A program made the position numbers and the translations under genes. Below the pieces are notes generated by a model, which searched no databases, was not told where the DNA came from, and was given only the letters and a program-made list of their open reading frames with translations. 12,971 bases of DNA from UMGS1663 sp963558185 (GTDB lineage: Bacteria; Bacillota; Clostridia; TANB77; CAG-508): the NCBI GenBank assembly GCA_963558185.1, contig CAUWFE010000034.1:1-12971 (forward strand), written 5' to 3'. Shown one piece after another: positions 7,009 to 12,971 of this stretch (positions are counted from its first letter, which is position 1; each line of letters opens with the position of its first letter).

Positions 7009-7659
7009 TTAATAAGTTTTAAATAATAATTTTTTACTTCTTTCTTTCTGCAATTGGGCTCTCTCCAGAGCTTTCTGCTCACGCTCTGCTACCGCATAAC
7101 GAGAACTCCTTGCTGAAATAGAAGTTGTATCATAAGCTGGTATATCTACCGCACTTACATCAAAAAGTTTGTCTACTTTAAGTACACGCCAAGTATGTTT
7201 TTCTTGATTATATGATTCTTCTTTTATAGTAAAGCAAAAACTCATTCTGTCTATATATCCACCCTTAATTTCTTCATATAATTTTCTTCCTTCTTCTGTT
7301 CCATCTAATCTAGCTTTTATATGTAATCCATTAGAATCAATATACAATTCTAAAGTTTTATTTCTAGTTCTTGCAACCACTTTTCCACCATGATTATAAT
7401 TAAAAATAACATCTGACATATCTGCTTCTGAAAATGCATTTCTATCAATTACTTCTTTATATTCTGTTTCCCCACATTTGAATAATATTGTTTCTTTTTC
7501 AAAAGTAACTGCTGTTCCTTCTACTATCATTTCTTCTTGTATATTTCCATTTTCATTCTCTATTTGTTCACTTCTTACTTTTAAATTTTTAAATGTTCTG
7601 TACATTCTATCGTTTTTTAATCTTTTAAGGAACTCTTCATTTTCTATTTTTTTATTCAT
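7009..7659 (-). CDS. Prohead serine protease (maturation protease)
   Basis: A 216-residue protein of the HK97 gp4-like caudoviral prohead protease family, which has a herpesvirus-assemblin fold. It enters the prohead and cuts the delta domain from the capsid protein. The His of FNYNHGG (H90) and the Ser of IDRMSFCF (S140) are the likely catalytic pair. DVSAVDIPAY (167-176) is the conserved strand that follows, and the third triad residue cannot be fixed by eye. Residues after about 186 are Arg/Lys/Glu-rich and helical, as is common for the tail that is removed by self-cleavage. Its ATG at 7659 shares one base with the portal stop, with GGAGGG 9 nt upstream. It lies between portal and capsid genes. 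Confidence 0.93.
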   Translation of the reverse strand: MNKKIENEEFLKRLKNDRMYRTFKNLKVRSEQIENENGNIQEEMIVEGTAVTFEKETILFKCGETEYKEVIDRNAFSEADMSDVIFNYNHGGKVVARTRNKTLELYIDSNGLHIKARLDGTEEGRKLYEEIKGGYIDRMSFCFTIKEESYNQEKHTWRVLKVDKLFDVSAVDIPAYDTTSISARSSRYAVAEREQKALERAQLQKERSKKLLFKTY

Positions 7660-8867
7660 TATTCATTCCCTCCTTTATTTAACTGATAATCGTCTGCTTT
7701 TTCTGCATTAACATAATTTAATGACTGTAATCTCTTATCTCCTCCTGAAACTGGTCCTCTATTCCAAATTTCTCTTTGTTCATTTATAGTAAATAAATGT
7801 CCTAGTTCTTTACAAATATTTATTTTTGTACTATTCGATGCATTAGCTAATCTATTGGCTTCTAAAATGATTTCATTTCCATATGCCAATTCAGTTGCTG
7901 TAAATATTTTTCTTGTCAACTCTTGACTCATTTGTATTGCAAAAGGTTCTATTGTTGTTTCAAAATATGCTATCCATTCTTCATCTGTAAAGTTTCCTTT
8001 TATAATCTTTTCGTTTGTATTAAAATAATCGTATAATTCTTGTTTACTAAAATCCATTTGTGATTTATTGGGTACATATGGTTCTTGCTTTATTTCATGA
8101 AATTTATATCTTGGGTCTGTATATGCTAATCCATCTGAATTATTATTTATATTTAAATATCTTTCTGAAAAGTCTTTAACATTCTTATTTACATCTTCAT
8201 CTTGTAAGACTTGTGAAAATTCTAATATTCCTCTTATAAATGCTGTATTTTTGATTGCATTTTTTATTCCTTGTGACGTATTGCTCATAACATCTAATGT
8301 TGGATTTAATATTCTTGAATTATCTTCTCCCCAAAAATCATTTTCATTAAAATGTTTTCTAATATGAATAACATCTTTATATGGTGCAAATTGGCTTTCT
8401 CCATTTCTAAATCTAAATTGTATATACAAGTTGTTTTCTTCGTCTTCATATAGTTCTACTGACGATGCATTTAATGGATATATTCCTAATATTCCATCCA
8501 TTCCTGGAACATTTTTATCTCTGTCTATATACGCAAAAGAATTATTATTTACATCTCTTTGTATCATCATCTTTTGTAAAAAATCAAAAATTGTCATATA
8601 TGGGTTAGGTCTTTTTAGGATTTTTTCTATATTTTTATTTGGTGATACTTTAATTTCACTTTCTAATACTCTAATGTGTTTTGGATTTAATTTTCCTGCA
8701 TTTATTCCGTTTGTTCCAATTGCTATTCTAGCTACATTGTTATCGTATAATTTTCCTTCCCAGTTATAAAATGTGGAGCTACTATCATTTAGCATTTTAA
8801 ATATATTTAATTTTTTATATTTCTGCTTTTTATTTCCAAATATTGTAGAAAACATATTTCTTTTCAA
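7659..8867 (-). CDS. Portal protein (HK97 gp3-like)
   Basis: A 402-residue portal, which forms the dodecameric ring at one vertex through which terminase pumps DNA. KRPNPYMTIFDFLQKMM near residues 86-101, NNSFAYIDRD near 108-117, the basic/His strand DVIHIRKHF and the C-terminal EQREIWNRGPVSGGD follow the HK97-family portal pattern, including 'P-N-x-x-x-(T/S)-x-x-x-F' and 'G-N/S-x-(Y/F)'. I favour TTG at 8867 because AGGAAGTGA (8881-8873) lies 5 nt upstream. A GTG at 8876 gives three more residues but overlaps that ribosome site, and ATG at 8855 is too far away. The gene starts 14 nt after the large terminase stop and overlaps the protease gene by 1 nt. Confidence 0.93.
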   Translation of the reverse strand: MKRNMFSTIFGNKKQKYKKLNIFKMLNDSSSTFYNWEGKLYDNNVARIAIGTNGINAGKLNPKHIRVLESEIKVSPNKNIEKILKRPNPYMTIFDFLQKMMIQRDVNNNSFAYIDRDKNVPGMDGILGIYPLNASSVELYEDEENNLYIQFRFRNGESQFAPYKDVIHIRKHFNENDFWGEDNSRILNPTLDVMSNTSQGIKNAIKNTAFIRGILEFSQVLQDEDVNKNVKDFSERYLNINNNSDGLAYTDPRYKFHEIKQEPYVPNKSQMDFSKQELYDYFNTNEKIIKGNFTDEEWIAYFETTIEPFAIQMSQELTRKIFTATELAYGNEIILEANRLANASNSTKINICKELGHLFTINEQREIWNRGPVSGGDKRLQSLNYVNAEKADDYQLNKGGNE

Positions 8868-8881
8868 TTTTTTCACTTCCT

Positions 8882-10588
8882 CTATATCATGTTTAAATAA
8901 TCATTCTTTTTTTGTTCAAGTACAACATACGCATCTAGTAAAGCTGCTGTTCCATCTATTCTAAGTCTTTCTTTTATTTTGTTTGGTTGTATATTGCCAT
9001 TTTTATCAGTATCTATATTTGTATTACTTAAGCACCATTTGTCAATTGGATTATTGTTATAATTAATAATTTTTGATTTTAAGTCTGCTCCAAGATTTTT
9101 CATTGGAGATGATAGCGTTCTTTTTCCTTGATGTATTTTTATCATTGCTTCTTCCCCAAAATATCCTTTCATTTCTTCTACCCAATATTCAGCTGACCAA
9201 GCGTCATATCCTATCCAAGGAATAAATATTCCATATTCATTTCGTACTTCTAAAAACCACTCAGTAACTATATGAGGATGTATCTTATTTCCTGGACAAG
9301 TTCTTAATAATCCTCTTTCCATCCATTTATCATATGGTATTTTATCTTCTTTAATTTTCTGTTCAATTAAATCTTCTGCTATCCAATATTGCTGAAGTAC
9401 ATATATATGATTATCGTTTGGTAACATAAAAATAACTTTTGCTGCCGTTAAATCTGTTGTACTTGAAAGGTCTGTTCCTCCTATTCCATATTTCACTTTC
9501 ATTTTGCTTAAATCAAATGTTGCTTCATTGTTTAATTCTTCAAAGCTTAGCCATGATGATATGCTTGTCTCTCTAATATTAAAATCTTTACATAGTAAAT
9601 TTTTCAACTCATTTGGTTTTATCTTTGCTTTATTTACTTTTTCTCTTAAATCATTTATTTTCTTTATAGTTCCTAACCCTGGATTAGCCTTTCTCCATTT
9701 TTTTTCATCACTCCACTCTTCTTTATTATCTAATTCATATATAACTGGTAATAAAGTTTCATCTTTAAATTCTGAATCTTTATCTATATATCCATTTATT
9801 ATATTTTTTGCATATTCATATTCATCATCAAAAACATTTTCTCTCACAGTTCCCATCGTAGATGTTTCTAAAAATATTGGTTGTTCTCTTGAACTCATAC
9901 TATCATACGTTACATCTATTAGATTTTTGTCTTTCATTGCATGAATTTCATCAGCTTCTATGAAAGATGCATTTAAACCATCTAATGAATTTGAATCTGA
10001 ACTTAACGCTTGGAAAATTGCTTCTTCTTCCTCGTAATATATTTCATTTACTAATGTTTTTACTCTTTTAGCTAAAACGGGTGATTTTTTTATCATTCGC
10101 TTTGCTTCTTTCCAAACTAACTTTGCTTGATCTTTTTTAGTTGCTATTGAATAACATTCTGCACCTGCTTCTCCATCTGACATTAACATATATAATCCAA
10201 TTGCTGCTGCCAATGTAGATTTTCCATTTTTCCTTGCAATAAATAATAATACTTTCTTATATTTTCTTAAACCTGTTTCCTCATCTACAAATCCAAAAAT
10301 AGCAGAAATAAATGCTTTTTGCCATAACTCTAAAATTACAGGCGTACCTCCCCATCTTCCTTTTGAATGTTTACAAAACCTTTCTATAAATTCTATTGGT
10401 CTTTCTGCTAATTCTTTATCAAATATATATCTATGAGTTTCATATTCTTCATTGATTTCATCATAAACTTGTATTGTTTTTGGATTCTGAATATCATCTA
10501 ATAGCTTATAGTATAGTATTTCTACTTTTTTTGAAACAATTTCTTCTCCTGTTCTGATTTTATTAACATATTCTTCAATATAATTCAT
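8882..10588 (-). CDS. Terminase large subunit (HK97-type, Terminase_1)
   Basis: A 568-residue DNA packaging motor and nuclease, of normal length for the family. The ATPase part carries a Walker A-type ARKNGKST at 118-125 and a Walker B-type FIEADEIH at 209-216, with D213-E214 as the acidic pair. GTVRE near 246-250 follows the coupling-motif region. The C-terminal RNase H-like nuclease part has acidic residues in GIGGTDLSS (D373), GYDAW (D462) and LLDAY (D552), the expected metal ligands. It works with the small terminase, the HNH protein and the portal. The ATG at 10588 lies 2 nt after the small terminase stop and has only a weak ribosome site, so translation is probably coupled. Confidence 0.97.
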   Translation of the reverse strand: MNYIEEYVNKIRTGEEIVSKKVEILYYKLLDDIQNPKTIQVYDEINEEYETHRYIFDKELAERPIEFIERFCKHSKGRWGGTPVILELWQKAFISAIFGFVDEETGLRKYKKVLLFIARKNGKSTLAAAIGLYMLMSDGEAGAECYSIATKKDQAKLVWKEAKRMIKKSPVLAKRVKTLVNEIYYEEEEAIFQALSSDSNSLDGLNASFIEADEIHAMKDKNLIDVTYDSMSSREQPIFLETSTMGTVRENVFDDEYEYAKNIINGYIDKDSEFKDETLLPVIYELDNKEEWSDEKKWRKANPGLGTIKKINDLREKVNKAKIKPNELKNLLCKDFNIRETSISSWLSFEELNNEATFDLSKMKVKYGIGGTDLSSTTDLTAAKVIFMLPNDNHIYVLQQYWIAEDLIEQKIKEDKIPYDKWMERGLLRTCPGNKIHPHIVTEWFLEVRNEYGIFIPWIGYDAWSAEYWVEEMKGYFGEEAMIKIHQGKRTLSSPMKNLGADLKSKIINYNNNPIDKWCLSNTNIDTDKNGNIQPNKIKERLRIDGTAALLDAYVVLEQKKNDYLNMI

Positions 10589-10590
10589 TT

Positions 10591-10944
10591 TTACTTACGC
10601 TTTTTTTGAAATTCTAAAAATTCATCATCAGGAGTTATTTGTTTCTTTTCTGGTAAATATTCTATAAGTTGTTTTATAGTTAGATTATAATTCTTTATCA
10701 TTGCATTATATGTTTTAGTAGCTGGATGTTCTCTGTAAAATTGTTGTTTTCCTTGTTTAAAATTATCTACAACACCTTTTTTTTGTATTATTTCATTCAA
10801 TTCTGTTAATTGTACATACATAAAACAGGATTGCTCAATTAAGCCCTGCACAAGCTCTTTCTTATCTTTATGTATTTCTTTAAAAATATCTTCTAATTGC
10901 TTTAATTTTGTATTATAGAGTTCTTTTTTTTCTTTATTCTTCAA
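10591..10944 (-). CDS. Terminase small subunit (P27-like)
   Basis: A 117-residue helical protein whose REHPATKTYNAMIKNY (71-86 from the chosen start) is the conserved C-terminal motif of P27-family small terminases. These recognise the packaging site and bring the large subunit to DNA. I favour TTG at 10944, because AGGTGG (10954-10949) lies about 5 nt upstream. A GTG at 10951-10953 would add three residues but is part of that ribosome site. The N-terminal half is a long charged helix or coiled coil. The gene is preceded by a noncoding GC-rich island that may hold the packaging site and is followed at once by the large terminase. It is close in size to other P27-type subunits. Confidence 0.85.
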   Translation of the reverse strand: MKNKEKKELYNTKLKQLEDIFKEIHKDKKELVQGLIEQSCFMYVQLTELNEIIQKKGVVDNFKQGKQQFYREHPATKTYNAMIKNYNLTIKQLIEYLPEKKQITPDDEFLEFQKKRK

Positions 10945-10953
10945 TACTTCCAC

Positions 10954-11041
10954 CTACTTTTTTTCAAACTCCCCCCCTCGTATATTTTTGGCTTGTGTAT
11001 TTTTTGAAGGGCCAGCCGACGGTCCTAGACATAAAAATTTT
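10954..11041 (-). other. Noncoding GC-rich island, candidate cos/packaging site
   Basis: The gap between the HNH gene and the small terminase holds a 25-bp island at 11006-11030 with 17 G or C bases, in otherwise AT-rich DNA. On the minus strand it contains GGACC, seven bases, then GGCCC, an imperfect dyad. A run of seven C (plus strand, 10971-10977) lies on one side. A run of seven G (11054-11060) lies on the other, inside the last codons of the HNH gene. A GC-rich, homopolymer-flanked gap between HNH and terS is where cos sites of HNH-bearing HK97-like phages are found. The exact cut site cannot be read from sequence alone. Confidence 0.42.
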
Positions 11042-11356
11042 CTATTTGTTTCTGGGGGGGATATTTTTTATTAAATTTCCTTCGGCATCAAATCTTAAAC
11101 CTTCTTTTGTGCATGAAATCATAGAATTATGCTCTTGATTATGACATTCTTGACATAGATATTCTAAATTATCAAAGTTTAAAGTTACCATAGGATTATT
11201 AATATTGTCTATTGTAATAGCTGTCTTATGATGAACTATTTTCCCTGGATTTCGGTTACATCTATTACACATTTTGTTTGCTAAACTATTTATATATGCT
11301 TCTCTACATTTTATCCATGCTGAAGATTTATAAAACTTTTTTGCATATTCCTTCAT
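11042..11356 (-). CDS. HNH endonuclease of the packaging module
   Basis: A 104-residue HNH nuclease of the kind that sits next to terminase genes. ATG at 11356 is chosen because AGGAGA (11366-11361) lies directly upstream. An upstream TTG at 11371 would place the ribosome site inside the gene. Zinc ligands are visible as CNRC (C30, C33) and C68-x-x-C71. The metal and catalytic residues are H42-H43 in IVHHK, an Asn of NFDNLEYLC (60-63), and H72/H76 in CHNQEH. In HK97-like phages such HNH proteins stimulate terminase-mediated cos cutting during packaging. A homing endonuclease is possible but less likely, given the fixed position beside terS. It is the first gene after the late promoter and hairpin. 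Confidence 0.9.
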   Translation of the reverse strand: MKEYAKKFYKSSAWIKCREAYINSLANKMCNRCNRNPGKIVHHKTAITIDNINNPMVTLNFDNLEYLCQECHNQEHNSMISCTKEGLRFDAEGNLIKNIPPRNK

Positions 11357-11369
11357 TATTTCTCCTAAC

Positions 11370-11408
11370 AAAAAACATAGTAACTGTTTTTCAGTTACTA
11401 TGCTTTTT
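11370..11408 (-). terminator. Terminator-like hairpin in the late leader
   Basis: On the minus strand CATAGTAACTG (11402-11392) pairs perfectly with CAGTTACTATG (11386-11376) across a loop of five A, followed by six T (11375-11370). The plus strand also ends in CTTTTT, so the hairpin could act in both directions. It lies about 40 nt downstream of the predicted late start point and only 3 nt before the HNH ribosome site. It may end transcripts from the regulator gene, attenuate late transcription, or protect the 5' end of late mRNA. GC content of the stem is modest (4 of 11 pairs), so strength is uncertain. Confidence 0.62.
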
Positions 11409-11449
11409 CACAAAAGGTTATTTTCATGCCCACTCTTGGGATTACATTT

Positions 11450-11478
11450 ATTATAACTTGACATTTATTAAAAGTCTA
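11450..11478 (-). promoter_or_regulatory. Predicted late promoter for the packaging/head/tail operon
   Basis: A perfect -10 element TATAAT (11455-11450) is preceded at the ideal 17-bp spacing by TAGACT (11478-11473), which matches TTGACA at four of six positions. A weak -35 box is what an activator-dependent promoter would show. The start point would be near 11443, giving a leader of roughly 85 nt before the HNH gene. The promoter lies in the only sizeable gap of the window, directly after the ArpU-like regulator gene and directly before the structural genes. Confidence 0.65.
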
Positions 11479-11517
11479 CAAATATGTCCCTATTTTGTCC
11501 TTACTTTGTCTTACTTT
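11474..11517 (-). repeat. 11-bp-phased direct repeats, candidate activator binding site
   Basis: On the minus strand GACA occurs with its first base at 11510, 11499 and 11488, exactly 11 bp apart. A fourth GAC follows at 11476 (12 bp further) inside the -35 box. The units align as AAAGTAAGACA, AAGTAAGGACA and AAATAGGGACA. Repeats in phase with the DNA helix, next to and overlapping a weak -35, are what a late activator contacting RNA polymerase would use. The ArpU/RinA-like protein encoded just upstream is the obvious candidate ligand, but this is inferred. Confidence 0.55.
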
Positions 11518-11518
11518 T

Positions 11519-11914
11519 TTAAGTATCTTTTAAATATCCCAAAGCTCTTGCAAAAGACAATATTGCAAAATCTCTCATTTTATAATACTCATTTTTATTT
11601 GTTATAGCTAATTGTTTCATAACTAGATATCTTGGATTATCTTGAAAATATCTCAAGTCAATTAGTTTTTTCCTCTTCTCGTTTAATCTTCTATCATATA
11701 CACTCTCTATTGCAAATATCTTTCTTTTAACTTCATTATCATATTCAACACTCGATTCAACTAATGATTTAAAATCATAAGTTTTGAAATCTTTAATATA
11801 TCCTTTATTAGTAATTCCTAATCCTGCTGTTTCTATTCTTATTATCCAGTCTGGATATTTTCTTAAATCACTTTCTACTTTATTTATAATTTCTGTTGTT
11901 AATCCTTCTAACAT
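11519..11914 (-). CDS. ArpU/RinA-like phage late transcription regulator
   Basis: A 131-residue protein. I chose ATG at 11914 because AGGGG (11924-11920) lies 5 nt upstream. An in-frame ATG at 11953 has no ribosome site. The C-terminal third (IDLRYFQD, then YLVMKQLAITNKNEYYKMRD and FAILSFARALGYL) has the sigma-region-4-like helix-turn-helix and the closing 'F-A-x-x-L-G-Y' helix of the ArpU family. That family is related in role to RinA of staphylococcal phages and LlgA of Listeria phages, which activate late operons. The N-terminal half is a charged helical domain. It sits directly before the predicted late promoter and phased repeats, which fits activation of the packaging and structural genes. 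No clear own promoter is seen, so it is probably cotranscribed from upstream. Confidence 0.78.
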   Translation of the reverse strand: MLEGLTTEIINKVESDLRKYPDWIIRIETAGLGITNKGYIKDFKTYDFKSLVESSVEYDNEVKRKIFAIESVYDRRLNEKRKKLIDLRYFQDNPRYLVMKQLAITNKNEYYKMRDFAILSFARALGYLKDT

Positions 11915-12000
11915 TTTTTCCCCTTTCTTGTGCGTTTTTTTATAGTACTTCATTTTAGCTTTTATTATATTATTTTTGTATTCGTCCCTCTTCTCTTATT

Positions 12001-12174
12001 TTATTCATAAAATAAAAAACATAATTCGTATTGATTTTTTATTAAGCTATTTTTTATAAGTGCTCTATTTAATTCTCTTGCTGTTATATCTAAAAATTTT
12101 ACTATTTCTTGTAGTGTTCCTATTCTTAAACATTGTTCTTGATTTCTTTTATCGTATATTCCATATATTTTCAT
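12001..12174 (-). CDS. Small predicted HTH protein, unknown function
   Basis: A 57-residue protein. ATG at 12174 is preferred because GGAGG lies 6 nt upstream. A frame-internal ATG at 12192 adds six residues and has a weaker GAGG site. An N-terminal strand (MKIYGIYDKR) is followed by TLQEIVKFLDITARELNRAL (20-39), which reads as a helix-turn-helix like those of NUMOD1-type or other small DNA-binding modules. The protein ends with a hydrophobic strand. Similar short proteins occur among regulatory genes of Firmicutes phages, but I do not recognise a named family. It lies between the membrane protein and the late regulator and could modulate the early-late switch. That is an inference from position. 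Confidence 0.6.
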   Translation of the reverse strand: MKIYGIYDKRNQEQCLRIGTLQEIVKFLDITARELNRALIKNSLIKNQYELCFLFYE

Positions 12175-12191
12175 ATGTTCCCTCCATAACA

Positions 12192-12944
12192 TTATCTATC
12201 CTCTAAATATTGATTTTCTAAACTTACATAAACAAAGTTTATTAAAACTATTAATATTATCCATATAAACCAGAATATTCCTTTATTAGTATTAAGCTCA
12301 TTTTCTTTCTCTTTTATTATATTTTCAATTGTCTTGTTTTCAAAAAAAGTATTTTCATTTATATTATTTTTATTTATATATGTAAAAAGAGTTCCTTGAA
12401 ATTCACTAGGAATAACATAATATTTATATCTTATATGATAGCCTTCACTTTTTGTTTCTTTGTATATTTCATTTTGAAATTTTATAGTATTGTACTCAAA
12501 ATTTACTCCTAGAAAATTAAAGCTGTCTACATGTATTTCTTCTTGTCCTGCAAAGTCCCATGTCCAATATTCTTCTGTTGTATAATATGTTTCTGTTCTT
12601 TTTCCTACTTTTCTTGTATGTGCTACCTGTCTTTTATGTTTTGTATATTTTTCTGTTACTTTTTTTATTTTTAAGTATTCTCCTTCAATTTCTTCAATTG
12701 ATACTCCATTTTCTACTTTTACTTTTCCTTCTGCCAATGTATAGCCTACGTTTGTTTTTATTGCATATTTGAATATTTCTTCATTATTATTTATTTTTAG
12801 AGCCTTAAAATATTTTTCATTGTTTTCGTTTATTTTATTTTCTATAGCTCCTGATATTAAAAAGCCTATTCCTATTAAAATTAATGTTATTGCTATACTT
12901 ACTAAAATTTCTCTATATGTAATTTCGAAATCTCCAAAATTCAT
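12192..12944 (-). CDS. Two-span membrane protein of unknown function
   Basis: A 250-residue protein. It has a short polar N-terminus, a hydrophobic segment at about 13-34 (SIAITLILIGIGFLI), a polar region of nearly 190 residues, and a second hydrophobic segment at about 222-241 (FWFIWIILIVLINFVYV) followed by a short acidic end. Both termini probably face one side, with the large domain on the other. Without signal cleavage the loop would most likely be outside the cell membrane. The loop has a Tyr/Thr/Arg/Lys-rich section (95-130), a Trp pair (WTW, 127-129) and HIRYKYY (170-176). ATG at 12944 has GAGGTG upstream. I do not recognise an enzyme motif. Superinfection exclusion, membrane remodelling or host-surface change are possible, none of them shown. 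Confidence 0.72.
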   Translation of the reverse strand: MNFGDFEITYREILVSIAITLILIGIGFLISGAIENKINENNEKYFKALKINNNEEIFKYAIKTNVGYTLAEGKVKVENGVSIEEIEGEYLKIKKVTEKYTKHKRQVAHTRKVGKRTETYYTTEEYWTWDFAGQEEIHVDSFNFLGVNFEYNTIKFQNEIYKETKSEGYHIRYKYYVIPSEFQGTLFTYINKNNINENTFFENKTIENIIKEKENELNTNKGIFWFIWIILIVLINFVYVSLENQYLEDR

Positions 12945-12953
12945 CTTTACACC

Positions 12954-12970
12954 TCTATTCTCCGAATAGA
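12954..12970 (-). promoter_or_regulatory. Short inverted repeat overlapping a ribosome site
   Basis: TCTATTC and GAATAGA form a perfect 7-bp inverted repeat with a 3-nt spacer. The second arm on the minus strand runs into AGAGGTG (12956-12950), the ribosome site of the membrane protein gene. It may be a weak operator or an RNA hairpin that dampens translation, or it may be chance in AT-rich DNA. The window ends here, so wider context is missing. Confidence 0.28.
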
Positions 12971-12971
12971 T

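Noticed and set aside
9504..9944. Plus-strand open frame of 146 codons
   Set aside because: It lies fully antisense to the large terminase, has no matching plus-strand operon or ribosome site, and its Ser/Phe/Leu-rich composition is what the reverse complement of an AT-rich gene yields.
10971..11060. C7 and G7 runs as the stem of one large hairpin or terminator
   Set aside because: They are about 76 nt apart with little pairing in between and no U-tract, so a DNA packaging signal is the better guess.
11042..11356. HNH gene as a mobile homing endonuclease
   Set aside because: It is not inserted in another gene or intron, and its fixed place beside terS matches the packaging-associated HNH class.
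11357..11371. Upstream TTG at 11371 for the HNH gene
   Set aside because: It would begin inside the U-tract of the hairpin and place AGGAGA within the coding region. ATG at 11356 uses that site properly.
11915..11953. Upstream ATG at 11953 for the ArpU-like gene
   Set aside because: No ribosome site precedes it and the extra 13 residues are Lys-rich without family resemblance. ATG at 11914 follows AGGGG at 5 nt.
11964..11969. TATAAT on the minus strand as a promoter for the ArpU-like gene
   Set aside because: A -10 match is easy to find in AT-rich DNA, and no acceptable -35 box lies 16-18 bp upstream.
1..12971. CRISPR arrays, tRNA genes, insertion sequences, defence genes
   Set aside because: I looked for spaced direct repeats, cloverleaf stems, transposase motifs and terminal inverted repeats and saw none.

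Overview
The window is the late-gene module of a tailed double-stranded DNA phage or prophage with an HK97-like head and a long non-contractile (siphovirus-type) tail. All genes lie on the minus strand, so the biological order runs from the right end to the left. The DNA is very AT-rich. Starts are preceded by AGGAGG-type ribosome sites, Arg is mostly AGA and TGA is used as a normal stop. This suggests a low-GC Firmicutes host, most likely Clostridia or a relative. I cannot name the species or decide between a free phage and an integrated prophage, because no integrase, repressor or attachment site is in view.

Layout in transcription order: (1) 12944-11519 holds a two-span membrane protein of unknown function, a 57-residue predicted helix-turn-helix protein and an ArpU/RinA-like late transcription regulator. 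(2) 11518-11357 is a regulatory gap. It has 11-bp-phased GACA repeats, a sigma-70-type promoter and a terminator-like hairpin just before the next ribosome site. (3) 11356-8882 is the packaging module: HNH nuclease, a short noncoding GC-rich island that may be the cos site, small terminase and large terminase. (4) 8867-5748 is the head module: portal, prohead protease and major capsid protein with an N-terminal delta domain. (5) 5736-3952 holds the neck and tail-completion genes. (6) 3938-1 is the tail module: major tail protein, tail chaperones G and GT made by a -1 frameshift, tape measure protein, and a distal tail protein that runs off the left edge.

The genes form a tightly packed operon with 1- or 4-nt stop/start overlaps and short gaps. 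The likely logic is that the ArpU-like protein binds the phased repeats just after its own gene and switches on the late promoter. That promoter then reads through packaging, head and tail genes. The module itself is classical. The less ordinary parts are the repeat-promoter-hairpin arrangement, a visible slippery site with an upstream Shine-Dalgarno-like element, a terminator-like hairpin inside the GT extension, and a hydrophobic tape-measure core with prolines spaced exactly 11 residues apart.
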